64,000 bases of DNA from Gymnopilus junonius (GCA_015501075.1 JADNYJ010000186.1:1-64000); one strand, 5' to 3'; shown: positions 9,936 through 20,901, numbered from the stretch's first letter. Program-made: numbers and translations. Notes: generated from the letters alone by a model not told the origin.

Positions 9936-10494
9936 CCCTAACCGAACCTAACCGTACGAACCATCTATTGTAATGATAGAATACCTGAGAATAGCTGACA
10001 CAAATTATCTCTCAAGCTAAGCTAATCTAGCTAAATAGTGACGAAAAGTCCTAAGTCCATTAGGCACGTGACAGTACTATATTTAGTTTGCTCACATGTT
10101 TCTTCTTAAAATAGAAGTCCTCGTGACCAGCTTAGGTAACGGGCCTAGCCCCGTTACCTAAGCAGATCAAGCGCCGCTTGAATTTCTCGGCCTACGCCGG
10201 ACGGACTCAAGTGACGAGTCTACCCAGTGTAAGTCGATTACTCATCGTACCTCGGTGCGCTCAGTCAGCCCTTCGGGCGCTGACTGAGCCCGCCTCGGTC
10301 TGAGTAATCGAATTTCTCAGCGCTGATTAATTCCGACCGGATTTCGTAAGTAAATCGCGTCGGATATTGACTTTACAGTGAAAGCTGTAGGATCTGAAGA
10401 GCCTTATAAAGGCGAAACAGGATGGAGATTGTCCCCCAATTTCCCTGTTATCCACAGCGCCCCCCGGCCTTCAAGTGCAGGAATACCACCACCA
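9936..10494 (+). repeat. Penelope-like pseudo-LTR, copy 3 (first of two in tandem)
   Basis: It begins with CCCTAACCGAACCTAACCG. It contains the perfect 14-bp-arm dyad at 10130-10163. A nested hairpin has outer arms TCGATTACTC/GAGTAATCGA (10234-10243, 10302-10311) and inner arms GCTCAGTCAGC/GCTGACTGAGC (10259-10269, 10279-10289). Hammerhead 4 closes the unit. Confidence 0.75.
10384..10458 (+). ncRNA. Hammerhead ribozyme 4
   Basis: Nearly identical to ribozyme 2. Stem I is GCTGTAGGAT (10384-10393) with ATCCACAGC (10450-10458), the core CTGAAGA 10394-10400, stem II GCC/GGC, GAAA 10414-10417, and stem III ACAGG with CCTGT (10444-10448). Predicted cleavage is after T10449. Confidence 0.88.
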
Positions 10495-10991
10495 CCCTAA
10501 CCGAACCCAACCCTAAGCCTAATCTAGCCATAAAGCACGAAAAGTCCTAAGTCCATTAGGCACGTGACAGTACTATTTATGGTTTGCTCACATGTTTCTT
10601 CTTAAAATAGAATTACTCGTGACCAGCTTAGGTAACGGGCCTAGACCCGTTACCTAAGCAGATCAAGGCGGCGCTTGAAATTTCTCGGCCAACGCCGGAC
10701 GGAGTCGAGTGACTCTTCGACCCAGGTAAAGTCGATTGCTCATCGTACCCCGGTGCGCTCAGTCAGCCCCTTCGGTGCTGACTGAGCCCGCCTCGGTCTG
10801 AGTAATCGAATCCTTGTAGGATTATTAATCCTAGGCAGATTTCGTAAGTAAATCGCCCTAGATATTAACTCAGCGTGATCGCTGTAGGACCTGAAGAGCC
10901 TTTAAAAAGGCGAAAGTGGATGGAATTTGTCCCCCAAGTTCCCACTTGTCCGTAACAGCCCCCCGGCCTTCAGTTGCAGAAAACACCACCA
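10495..10991 (+). repeat. Second, slightly shorter pseudo-LTR in tandem after copy 3
   Basis: It starts at CCCTAACCGAACCCAACCCTAAG, repeats the CACGTGACAGTACTAT segment, the GGTAACGGG/CCCGTTACC dyad, the nested hairpin near 10732-10808 and hammerhead 5, and stops at the next CCCTAACCCTAA. It has no coding region of its own. Confidence 0.75.
10881..10959 (+). ncRNA. Hammerhead ribozyme 5
   Basis: Stem I is GCTGTAGGAC (10881-10890) with GTCCGTAACAGC (10948-10959). The core CTGAAGA is 10891-10897, stem II GCCTTT/AAAGGC (10898-10911), GAAA 10912-10915, and stem III AGTGG with CCACT (10942-10946). Predicted cleavage is after T10947. The terminal GGAC/GTCC pairing is perfect here, where ribozyme 3 has GGAT/GTCC. 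Confidence 0.87.
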
Positions 10992-11003
10992 CCCTAACCC
11001 TAA
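10992..11003 (+). repeat. Telomeric repeat junction (CCCTAA)2 between copies 3 and 4
   Basis: Two perfect CCCTAA units, immediately followed by reverse-transcriptase 3' coding sequence of copy 4. Confidence 0.8.
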
Positions 11004-11198
11004 GTTTTACATCAGTTCGAGGTAGATGCTTCGGAACTGGTCCAAAAGGGTCCACCCCATGATGATGACGACACTGAAATGTCCGACCCGTCCTCTGAAG
11101 AGGAAGAGGATCAACGGGCGGCTCGTCTCGATCGAATCCATGATGAAATGGATATGGAGTGGACAGCAGGACCACAGTTCTACCTAGACAACGCATAA
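11004..11198 (+). pseudogene. Penelope-like copy 4: most 5'-truncated reverse transcriptase fragment
   Basis: It begins at GTTTTACATCAGTTCGAGG, corresponding to the VLHQFEVDASEL segment near the protein C-terminus, and runs to TAA at 11196-11198. Only about the last 65 codons remain. It is the innermost and most truncated copy of the array. Confidence 0.8.
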
Positions 11199-12221
11199 TT
11201 GCCACTTGGCGACGTTCTAATGTAGGCGGACGGCTTGTATGATGCCTTAAAAGGGGAGCTTCGGCGCTAGCGTGATTGCTAAAACCCAAATTTGGCGGAC
11301 TCGCTGCTGCATTGTTGGATTGCTTAATAAGCGCTCTATAGGCGCTGAACAGGATCCCTCTTGTCGTTTGACATGTAATACAAACGCCTCACGGCGGATA
11401 GTACCTACCAATTCACTGGACACCGTGTTGATGTCTTCTGGAGCAGTAGCTCGGTGTAGTAGTCTTAATTGGCGAGGCGCTGGGCGAGGCCTGGGAGTCG
11501 GATCGCGGAAGGTCGGCGCAGACTGGGAGTCCCTTCGGGGCATTAAATCTATCGTAAACATGTCGGAATCTGCGATGCACCTGTTATTAGCTCTTGAGTA
11601 CTTCGGTCCCTGAGATAGACAGGAGAAGTTTGGAACGTTACAGTTACACCAACTCTCATCCGCTTATGCCCGCCCAATGCCTCTTTTGGTAGAGGCGCAC
11701 AAATAGACGTTGAGTTTAAAAGCTGGTAGTATCGGATACAGCCCGTGTGGCTTAAAGCGCTAGTGTAGCAACGATATATACTAAGGGAGGGATTTGTTTC
11801 CCGTCCATTGATAAAACCTTGTATGAATCGTTCCGGAAATGTACGTGTCCCATCAGAAGGGGTGTCTGCGGATACCTTGGACGGTCTGGATGTACGGCGA
11901 GTACCCTACGGGGGCCCAACTTAAGCACTCGCATTTTACGGAAAGGGATCAAACCCATACACGCCGATACGCTTTAACATCGATGCGCACCCGACTCACG
12001 TTTGGGAGACAGATTATCTGTCGTGCATGAAAAACCAATTACCAGTCGATATCGATGCCTGAATCTGTAAACAGACTAGGAGCGGTCACTTCGGTAATAC
12101 GCGTAGAACTATTTACTGGCGTAAAACAGTTCAAAATTAATTCAGCCACGGTTTGTGTGGTCGGTGCTTGGAATCACTGCTGGTCGAAGACCAGAACGTT
12201 CGAAACCTTGTTGGTGCTTCA
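11199..12221 (+). other. 3' untranslated region of Penelope-like copy 4
   Basis: Repeats 6376-7397 with few substitutions. No credible ORF. Confidence 0.7.
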
Positions 12222-12784
12222 CCCTAACCGAACCTAACCGTACGAACCATTTATTGTAATGATAAAATACCTGAGAATAGCTGATACAATTCATCCCTCA
12301 AGCTAAGCTAAATCTAGCCATAAAACAACGAAAAGTCCTAAGTTCATTAGGCACGTGACATGTACTATTTATGGTTTGCTCACATGCTTCTTCTTAAAAT
12401 AGAATTACTCGTGATCAGATTAGGTAACGGGCCTAGCCCCGTTACCTAATCAGATTCAAGCTGCGCTTGAATTTCTCGGCCTACGCCGGACGGACTCAAG
12501 TGACGAGTCTACCCAGTGTAAGTCGATTACTCATCGTACCTCGGTACGCTCAGTCAGCCCTTCGGGCGCTGACTGAGCCCGCCTCGGTCTGAGTAATCGA
12601 ATTTCTCAGCCGCTGATTAATTCCGGTCGGATTTCGTAAGTAAATCGCACCGGATATTGACTTAAACAGTGAAAGCTGTAAGGATCTGAAGAGCCTATAA
12701 AAGGCGAAACTGGATGGAGGTTGTCCCCCAACTTCCCAGTTATCCACAGCGTCCCCCGGCCTTCAGTGCAGGACAACAACAACC
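12222..12784 (+). repeat. Penelope-like pseudo-LTR, copy 4 (innermost end of array)
   Basis: It starts with CCCTAACCGAACCTAACCG, contains the same dyads (nested hairpin 12524-12599) and hammerhead 6, and ends CTTCAGTGCAGGACAACAACAACC. Unlike the others it is not followed by a CCCTAA unit; unique sequence starts near 12785. Confidence 0.75.
12675..12750 (+). ncRNA. Hammerhead ribozyme 6
   Basis: Stem I is GCTGTAAGGAT (12675-12685) with ATCCACAGC (12742-12750). The core CTGAAGA is 12686-12692, stem II GCCTATAAAAGGC, GAAA 12706-12709, and stem III ACTGG with CCAGT (12736-12740). Predicted cleavage is after T12741. Stem III again differs by a paired compensatory change. Confidence 0.88.
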
Positions 12785-13188
12785 GCCATCACGAGCCTAA
12801 GTAATCCGGTGTGAGTGACTGCGCGTGGTGTGATCCGGTCACACCCCCATATTTGGCTCGCACTGCCTTATGAGCGCACCCCGATTTGGCGAGCCAGATA
12901 TGAGCTTGTTATCCGGCGGTTTCGAAATCACCAGTTAAGTACAATCTCACATGGGAACCATGATTTCAGTACCGACGTATAGTAGTCTCATGATGTCCAT
13001 ATCACCCTGGTATATAATTCATGAGAACTAGGTCGTGCTGATATCAATCTCACAACTTCAAAGCAGGTTGATCTACATCCTACAACACCTTGCAGCAGTA
13101 CATGAGACATGTTCAAATGAAGCAAAGAAAAAGATATATTTGAGGTACGACAAGGCAAGAAGTAGTATTACTCGACCCCCATTTCCAA
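12785..13188. other. Intergenic, dyad-rich DNA, no gene seen
   Basis: Contains the palindrome GTGTGATCCGGTCACAC (near 12838) and an inverted pair ATATTTGGCTCGC/GCGAGCCAGATAT (about 12849-12902). No ORF with gene-like composition. Confidence 0.4.
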
Positions 13189-15115
13189 CTAAACTTGACC
13201 AGGATCACTTCGGGTACGCTCAACATCACCTCGGGCACGCTCTGCCTCCATCCGAGCACATTCAGCCTCTGCAAAGGCACGCTCCGCCTCATTGAGTGCT
13301 TGCTCTGCCTCGGCGCGGGCATGATCAGCCTCCTCTTGAACACGCCTTGCGCGGGACTCTTGAAGCCTCTGCTCCGATGACAGTGCAGCAGCACAGGTCA
13401 AGTCAATGGATGTATCTGACGTAGGGGGGAATATTTGACTTGAAAACAGTATCAGAACAGTGATAAAATGGCGAAAGAATGACCAAGCATACCTATTCCA
13501 CCATTGCAGAAGGTCATTTACCTTATCCCTTGTGATTTGGTCTTTAATGACCTCGAAGAAGTCGACAACGAAGTTATAGAAAGAAGGGTAGTGGAATCCA
13601 GCGTGCTTGGCCTTCCAGTCCCTAGATGTGTTGAGGGCGAAAAGCAGCTAAGGGATCAATCAGCGACAGACACCTAGATAAGTAGCATGGGTGAATACTA
13701 CCTGTGTAGCTGCGTAGGCGATAGAGCGCGGGGTGACTTGTCCAGCAAGGTGCAGGAGTGATGCAACATCTCGTCGCCTCGTCTTAGGCTCCGAGACAAA
13801 GTTCGCGTCCGCGGCAGATGACGTGCCGTGAATATTTACGGTATATCTATTGGGTCTTGGTTAGTAGATGGATAGGGGATAACATAGGACAAGGAAAACT
13901 CACGAGAATTAAGAGCGACCCCTTCAAATACCCGACCTCAGGGTGATCATCGTCACTTCTTCGTCCTCATACAGACAGCGCAAAAAGAAGCTGGAAGCCA
14001 TACTATAGCCACTCTCTGCAGCGCGTAGTTTGGCACGAACACTACAAAACATATTAGAATATTTCTTGAACTTACATTGTAAAATGTACTTAAGATCATC
14101 CCAATTGTAATCGATTGGGCAGAGTAGACGCCCAGTGTAATCGTTCTTGACACCTCGTCCTGTTTTGTCAGTAAGATGAAGCGGGAAAGGTGGAGAATAA
14201 GATTGGTTGATCCAGTTTGCGACCGCAATCTTCAACTTGGTTGTGTCATCACTTCTTGCATCGTTGGCTCCTCGTTTCAACTAAGGGGGTGCTTGAGTGG
14301 GGGCAAGGAGATGACAGGTCACTATTGTACTCACCGGACTCAAGAAATAGATGGAATTATTCAAGTGAACCTTGATACTGAAATCGGGGACGAGTTTGTC
14401 AATGAGGCGAAGAGCGGTGAAACACCGTCTGCGACTGTCACAAAAGTCACATCAAAGTTCAACGATGAGATAAGACAACTTGAGCTTGAACTCCCACTTA
14501 CTCTTTGCGTTCTGCCTCAATCTGCTCAGCTGTCAAGCCCATGAAGTCTTCGTTGTCCATCGCTTCTATCTCTCGGTGACAGGGCATCAAGGGCCGCATG
14601 CTTAGATGCCTTTTCTATCAAGACATCGAACTCATGAAAGAGATCAGCAAGCCTGCGGATTCCGCGTCCAGGCTGAGTGGCAGAGGCCGGTTTTTCGTCC
14701 TTAGACCTGTAGGTTTTGCATGAATACCATTTCAGTATGAGAGACCTAACATACCTTTTCTTTTTGGGTTGCTGGGCAGGTTCATCTTCATCATCGTCAT
14801 CTACAAATGAAGATCTCCTTCGAACTCCCAACTGCGAATAGTCTTCTCTGCTCGGCGAGGAACTTCTGCCTGGAGGCGGTGAGCTCCTAGGCAGGGATGA
14901 GTACCTACGGGAAGGCGAGGAATCTCTAGAAGGTTGCAAAGAACGAGAGGGGCTCCGTGTAGGCGAGGATGTCCGAGACATGCGAGACGAACGTCGGGAA
15001 AGAGAGGACCGACGAGAGAGGATCGTCGAGGCGGAGATGTTGGACGTGAGGTGCGAGATGAGTGAGAAGGACTTCGCCGACTCGCCGGTGATCGATCTCG
15101 CTCAGAGCGAGGCAT
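13189..15115 (-). CDS. DUF6698-like protein with C-terminal coiled coil (multi-exon, two apparent frameshifts)
   Basis: From the ATG at 15115 the protein opens with an Arg/Ser-rich region (MPRSERDRSPASRRSPS...). It continues into an acidic patch (DDDDEDEP), KKKR, and then blocks I associate with a large Agaricomycete family that I recall as DUF6698: GANDARSDDTTKLK, a WIN segment, KTGRG..NDYTGRLLCPIDYNWDD, VTPRSIAYAATQ, and a final FYNFVVDFFE...LLQWWNR. The last exon encodes a Glu/Ala/Arg coiled coil (EEADHARAEAEQALNEAERA). Short introns with clear GT-AG ends are visible, for example near 14710-14756. One-base shifts near 15003 and 14572 break the frame. It is divergently arranged with the Plavaka transposase, about 330 bp away, and may be carried by the same unit. 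Function unknown. Confidence 0.6.
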
Positions 15116-15449
15116 GTTCAGAGGGAGGGAGGGAAAGAAAGAGAAGGACTTGTCGTCAAATGCTGCACTTTTATAGCTGCAGGTAAAGATTTACCCGCCA
15201 ATTTGATTTTCTATGCCGGAGCTTACCCATTGCCAGGTACGTTGGCTGATCATCGTATGGCTCACCGGCGTTATCTATTGCAAATACCCTGTTTTCAATT
15301 CCGAAATTAATCTGTTCTTCCACTGTTACTGCCGCCATCCTTTGGGCTCCAGCGACCGTGGTTCACTGTGACTTCGAGTGTGAAAGCGGACAATGCGCTT
15401 GAGTCGAGTCCTTTTCACCTTTTCATGTCTACTTGCATTGGTGTTTGGG
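15116..15449. promoter_or_regulatory. Shared intergenic region between divergent DUF6698-like and Plavaka genes
   Basis: About 330 bp between the two divergent start codons, so it must hold both promoters. I see no unambiguous TATA box. An ATG at 15393 is in frame with the transposase and could lengthen it. Confidence 0.35.
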
Positions 15450-18400
15450 ATGGTTGTTTGCTGCCAGAAATGCCCTCGAGAATCAAACCAGTCAGGAATC
15501 ACGAAGCACCGCCAGCAATGTTCCACCTACAAAAAGTTTTCCGAGGAGCGCACTGCTTTTGGTCGGCGTATTTTACTTGCAAAGAAGGCTGCATCTACAG
15601 AGAAGAAAACTCAGGACCAGTTGCAGGGTGGCTCACAGGTAGATCAGGGCCCAAATGTAAGCTTCTACACTCGTTTGAAATATTCTGGCTATCTCTAATG
15701 TGCCAAAGGAGCAGACAATGGCAACTGCAGCTGACTCAATGGAGGTTGACACTCAGGATTTTTCAGGAGCATCACGACCAAGTTCTCCGCCAATACCCCC
15801 ATCTCCTCCTCCTATCAGGTCAGCTACTGGCCGCCCACAACGAACTCACCGACTTCCTGCACGCTATCGTGATATCCAGCCAGAGGCTCCTAATCCTGCA
15901 CCCCACAACCCGAGCCCACGTCAGTTTTGCAACGGGTTTCTCTCATTGTTCGTAATCGTTTCAAGACTGTTGCAAACATTTTTGGCCTCCGAAAGGAATA
16001 TCTTTATCGACCGTCATATGATCCTGATGCATCTGTCGCCACAGAAGACCTCTACAGACCTCACACCTCCAACATAAGTGCTGACTCGTCTAATCCAAAT
16101 CGAGACGAAGAGGAAGCTTCACCTTTCACAAATAAGACTGTCGAACTTCTCATGGATTGGCAAAATACCGGCAGCTCATCAAAGTCCAATGACGAGGTGG
16201 ATCGCCTTGTTCACAATATCTTGTTCCACCCTGAGTTCCAGCGTGACGACCTCAAGAAGTTCAATGCTGCGCGGGAGAACCGTAAGGCAGATGCAGTGGA
16301 AGAAAAGTCGCCATTCCTACGATCTTTCCAAGAAACCAGCATTGACATCGACGTCCCTTCTGGGAGCCGGCATATCCCATCGAGACTGTTCTCTATCCCT
16401 GGTCTCTGCTATCGGAAAATCACAACATTGATCAGGGAAGTGTATCAGAGCCCCCTCTCTTTGAAGTTTCACCACTCGCCGTTCAAATTGTTTCGTACCA
16501 ACCCTGCCACTGGAGACGATGAACGCATCTACTCGGAGTTGTATGACTCGGATGCTTTTCTCGACGAGCACGACAAAGTGCAGCGTGCACCCACGGATGA
16601 CCCCACATGCAAGCGAGAGAAAGTTGTTGCAGCTCTGATGTTCTGGTCGGATGCAACACATCTCGCCAACTTCGGCACTGCAAAGATGTGGCCGATCTAT
16701 ATGCTATTCGGGAATCTCTCGAAGTACATCCGTTGCCAACCCAACTCTGGTGCCGCCAAACATCTCGCGTATATCCCTCCCTTTCCCGACTCTCTTCAGG
16801 ACCAGCTGAAGTCTTTTCATCAGAAGTGGGACACCCAACAGAAAGATATCCTCGCCCACTGTCGCCGGGAACTGATGCATGGTGTCTGGAAATTCCTGCT
16901 TGACGACGAATTCCTTCATGCATATAAGTACGGAATGGTTGTAAGGTGTTACGACGGTGTTGAGCGCCGCATCTATCCCCGGATCTTCACCTATTCCGCG
17001 GATTATCCTGAAAAGTAAGCTTTTGTTCTGTTCTGTCATATGAGGCTTTCTGCTGACTGAGCGGCAATCCCTCAGAATTCTCCTTGCTACCATTCGTGAC
17101 CAAGGACTCTGTCCTTGTCCTCGTTGCCTTGTCCCAAAATCAAAGTTGGATAAGGTCGGTCTCATGGCAGATGCCAGAACTCGTCTCCAGAAAGCTCGGA
17201 AGTATGCCGCGGACCTCGTTGACTCAGCACGAAAGGCTATCTATGAATTAGGCATGCCAATAGGCGGGGCTGCTGTCCAAAGGCTTCTTAAACCGACCTC
17301 ATTGGTCCCGACTTCAGTAAGTCTCGATCCAAGCATTTGAAATGGTCTTTTGCTTACCGATATCTCAGAATGCATTCATTGAGAGACTGGGCTCAGATTT
17401 TGATCTATCTCGAATGCTGGTTGTCGACTTCATGCATGAGTTCGAGCTTGGTGTCTGGAAGGCACTTTTTGTGCACCTAATCCGGATCCTGTATGCTGCA
17501 GCTCCTGGCGGAAGTCTTGTTGCACTTCTCGATGAGAGGTAAGACTCATACTTCGGCAAACTTGACTTTCCGCCCTAACCAATGGCCAGATTTCGACATA
17601 TTCCCCAGTTCGGCCAAACAATACGCCGCTTCGCCAACAACGCCTCTGAAATGAAAAAACTTGCAGCTCGAGATTACGAGGACCTGCTCCAGGTTGGCTA
17701 CACAGTTGATCACTCAGATCTGCCACTAACAATTGAATGCAGTGCGCTATTCCCGCTTTTGAAGGTCTCCTTCCAGAACCTCACAACAAGCGACTCATGA
17801 AGCTCCTTTACAAAACCGCTGAATGGCACGGATTTGCTAAACTGCGGATGCACAGTGACACCACACTAGACCATCTAGCGGAGCTCACAAAGGAGTTTGG
17901 TCTCCTTATACGACAATTCCGGGATCTGAGCTGTTCACAATTCCAGACTATGGAGCTCCCCGCGGGTTGCTGCCCGGAATCGCCAACGACAGCGCGCACA
18001 GGGTAGGCAGCTATTCATTCCACGGTCAGGAGGTAGTACCCAAATATCAATCCTGAGATCGCTCAAAACCCCGCCGTCATCTACGTCTTCTACCAATCCA
18101 CCTACATCCAGAAGTCCGGCATCAATGCGCAAGCCCACCTGACAACAACGAAAGCACTCCTTCCAGCGGAAATACCCCAGGTCATTCCGAATCTGAACCA
18201 CCTGCTCCTTCTGAAAATAGTGCCCCTGCCCCTCCGAGTTCAACAGGCCGCAACCCCAAAATCTTGAATCTCCTAACTCCGAAATTCCATGCCTTAGGAG
18301 ATTATGTACAGACGATTCGGTTATTTGGAGGAACTGATTCCTTTTTCGACTCAACTGGTACGTCAAAACCTCTGAATAAGTTAATTATTGTTTAATTATC

Positions 18401-19684
18401 ACTTCCAGGGCGAGCTGGCTCACCGTCTAGTCAAACGGCTCTACGGCAGGACCAACAAGAGAGACGCAACAAAGCAGATTGCCAAGCGAGTCAGACGCCT
18501 TGAGCGGGCCCAGCTTTGCTGCAGAGCGACACCGAGGAAAGGACGCCTGAAGCGTAGTCTTGTCAGTGGCAAAGATGCTGTGATGGAACGAAACCTGGAC
18601 GTACGATACCAGGTCTCGAACTCCAAAAATGACCCTGTCGACATTTACACCTTTGTCCAAGAAAATCAAGATGACCCTGCAGTCAAGGTAAGCCATGCTT
18701 GCTCTGTTACTCGACCAATGGCACTGACCTGTCACCGCAGCACTTTATCCCAAAATTGCAGGACCACATTCTCGGTCGTTTGCTCGGTCGGGAATATGAG
18801 GGTGATACCTATGGCGACTTCACGGATGACGAGAGAAATACCGTTTGCATTGCAGGAGAGGGGATCTACAAGAGCAAGACAATTCGGATCAACTACACGA
18901 CATACGATGTCAGACGAGACAGCGACACCATTAATCCAACCTCTTACCCTGACATCATGGTCAAATCGCCGGAGACTGGCCCTCAGCGCAGCCCTATTGG
19001 TATGCTCGTGTGATTGGTATCTTCCATGCCACAGTTTCCTCGTCCCATCCTCGTGTCAAGGACAAATCAAAGCAACACATGGACTTTTTATGGGTGAGAT
19101 GGTTCGGAATGGAGCCAGGTCGTTATCGGCATGGATTCAAGGCTGCGCGTCTTCCAAAGATTGGTTTCGTTGAATCAACGGACGACTACGCCTTCACATT
19201 CCTCGACCCTCAGCATGTCATTCGCGGAGCCCATATCATTCCTGCCTTCTCAGAAGGCCGCACGTCAAACCTGTTGCCTGCTGCTGGGTCACTTGCAAGA
19301 GTCAAGGATCCGGAAGATAGTGATGACTGGCTGAACTTCTATGTCAATGTGTGAGTAAAACTCTTCGGAACGCGCTGCTTTCTACGCTCACCTTCATCCA
19401 GCTTTCTTGACCGTGATACCCTTATGCGTCATTTTGGCCACGGTGTCGGTCACGGAGAATTTGCAAGACATCGAGAAATGGATCGACCGCCGGATGATGA
19501 AGAGGAGGCTGAGGAAGGAGATGGTGACGAAGCTGAGGAAGATGAGGAGGGTATGGATGTTGACGATACCACGGCAGAGGGCAGCGATGATGGAGGTTTG
19601 AGTGAGGAAGAAGGCGGGGGCTCGGAAGACAGTGGCGGCGATAACAGCGGCGATGACGAAGACAACGGTTATGCAAGCCTTTAA
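15450..19684 (+). CDS. Plavaka-type transposase (multi-exon, three apparent frameshifts)
   Basis: A DDE-type transposase of the Plavaka class that is abundant in Agaricomycetes. In order: an N-terminal C2HC finger (CCQKC...HRQQC); a Pro/Ser-rich linker with RPQRTHRLPARYRD; IVRNRF...YRPSYDPDA; MWPIYMLFGNLSKYIR; ELMHGVWKFLLDDEFLHAYKYG; ERRIYPRIFTYSADYPEK; then, after an intron, the CPCPRCLVPK zinc cluster; MLVVDFMHEFELGVWKALF; RFANNASEMKKLAARDYEDLLQ; CAIPAFEGLLPEPHN; FHALGDYVQTIRLFGGTDSF; GELAHRLVKRLY; and a very acidic tail ending at TAA 19682-19684. About eight introns of 50-60 bp are visible (15657-15708; from about 17015, 17319, 17539, 17693, 18360, 18688 and 19351). Apparent 1-base shifts lie near 15905, 17962 and 18990. 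I chose the ATG at 15450 because the finger follows at once. Confidence 0.85.
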
Positions 19685-20205
19685 TTTTGTAGACCTATAA
19701 TTAGACATCTTTGATTTGCCCAAGTAACTGCGAGTTACCCTCACTACTCATCGTAAGGCAGCTGTAAGATTACTTGCTAGTCACGGTTCATCAGGCTTTA
19801 TTATAAACCTGCTAAGAGGATCGCGATTAGTCGCGATATTGAAGTACGCTCATAACTAACTCACATCCTTAATATACCCTGTCACTAGACTCACAATAGA
19901 TGATGATCCATTCATAACCCCGCCGTCCTTTCACCACGAGGCATGAGGTAGTAACGATCCGTTATTGCGTTTGTGAGCCCGATACAAGCATTGTATTCGA
20001 CTCACTTTGCCTCACGAGGCGCCGTGAGCCAATATCCGGCATTATCAACCTCGTGAGAACTACAATGCCTCACGGGTTTTTCCTCGATTTACTGATGGAA
20101 CTTGCACGCCAGTAGTTCTCCGGATATGGCAGACGCCTGATCGTCCAGCACTACATGATCGAAGTATGTATATTTCATGCGAGCAGATGCGTAAATATTA
20201 AATAG
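19685..20205. other. Intergenic, right flank of the Plavaka unit, no gene seen
   Basis: Contains GCCTCACGAGGC- and GTGAG-rich dyads around 19930-20075, and the direct pair TCGCGATTAGTCGCGATAT (19820). No gene-like ORF. Confidence 0.4.
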
Positions 20206-20665
20206 TTAACCTTCTTTCTCTGTAGTATTTGGCTTGAAGAATTCAAGCATCCCATTCACCCTGTCCTTGAGGCAAGTGAATGTGCCATCTTGTAGAATAA
20301 CTATTTCAAGGTGTGAATCACGCTTTGGGATTCCCGAAAGATCTGGGATGAAGTGTACAACATCTGCCTTTCGAAGCCGATTTTGGGTTCTGCGTTGATG
20401 CGAAGTACCTTGAGTTCCCGGGGAGGAGGAACTACTCTTTTGGTGAAACGACCGAGCATGAACTACGAATTGGATGTGGATGTCAGCTAAGTAGAACCGG
20501 AAGATTGCATGAGAAAGGGTATATTCTATAAGGAATAAAAGGTCCACAAACACCGGGCATTTCATCGTCGTCTTTCTCCGATAAATATAAGGCTTCGCAC
20601 TCCAGTTCCTGCAATTCTACAAGATGTCTAGCCACATCACTAAGGAGTCTATCTGCATATGACAT
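20206..20665 (-). pseudogene. Fragment of a possible F-box/LRR gene
   Basis: The first block (HLVELQELECEALYLSE) resembles a leucine-rich segment. A plausible intron lies between about 20487 and 20551, then open sequence runs to 20206. No F-box and no convincing start are visible, and another frame reads PPPRELKVLRINAEPKIGF, also leucine-repeat-like, which suggests frame damage. Family assignment is by resemblance to the other F-box/LRR genes here. Confidence 0.3.
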
Positions 20666-20901
20666 TGGAAGAAGTTTAAGGGTCTTGATAGGCCTTTGCT
20701 CTGTTTGAGCTCCTCAAAGGAACGGACCAGGATCTGGTTCTAACGTTGGAGAAAGCGATGTTGCAAGTCCATCTTCGCCTCTGCATGGTGCTGGGTGAAT
20801 TCGACGGTCCGGACTGGGCGGCCAGGATGATGATTTTTAACTTCAGTGAGAAATCAGTTTACACCTATGGCCAAATACCATTCTGAGGACTATTTTCTCT
20901 T

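Larger units (their letters stand above)
12810..20095. mobile_element. Plavaka-type DNA transposon unit (boundaries uncertain)
   Basis: A Plavaka transposase gene and a divergent gene are flanked by dyad-rich DNA. Left, ATATTTGGCTCGCACTGCC (about 12849) and right, on the opposite strand, ATATTGGCTCACGGCGCC (near 20035) resemble each other in inverted orientation, each with GTGAG about 45 bases outside. The match is imperfect, and no target duplication was found. Extent is an inference. Confidence 0.35.

Noticed and set aside
1..12784. LTR retrotransposon array
   Set aside because: The reverse transcriptase motifs (TDKN, PKIHK, YYPNIP) are Penelope-like. No gag, protease or integrase, and no TG...CA LTR ends.
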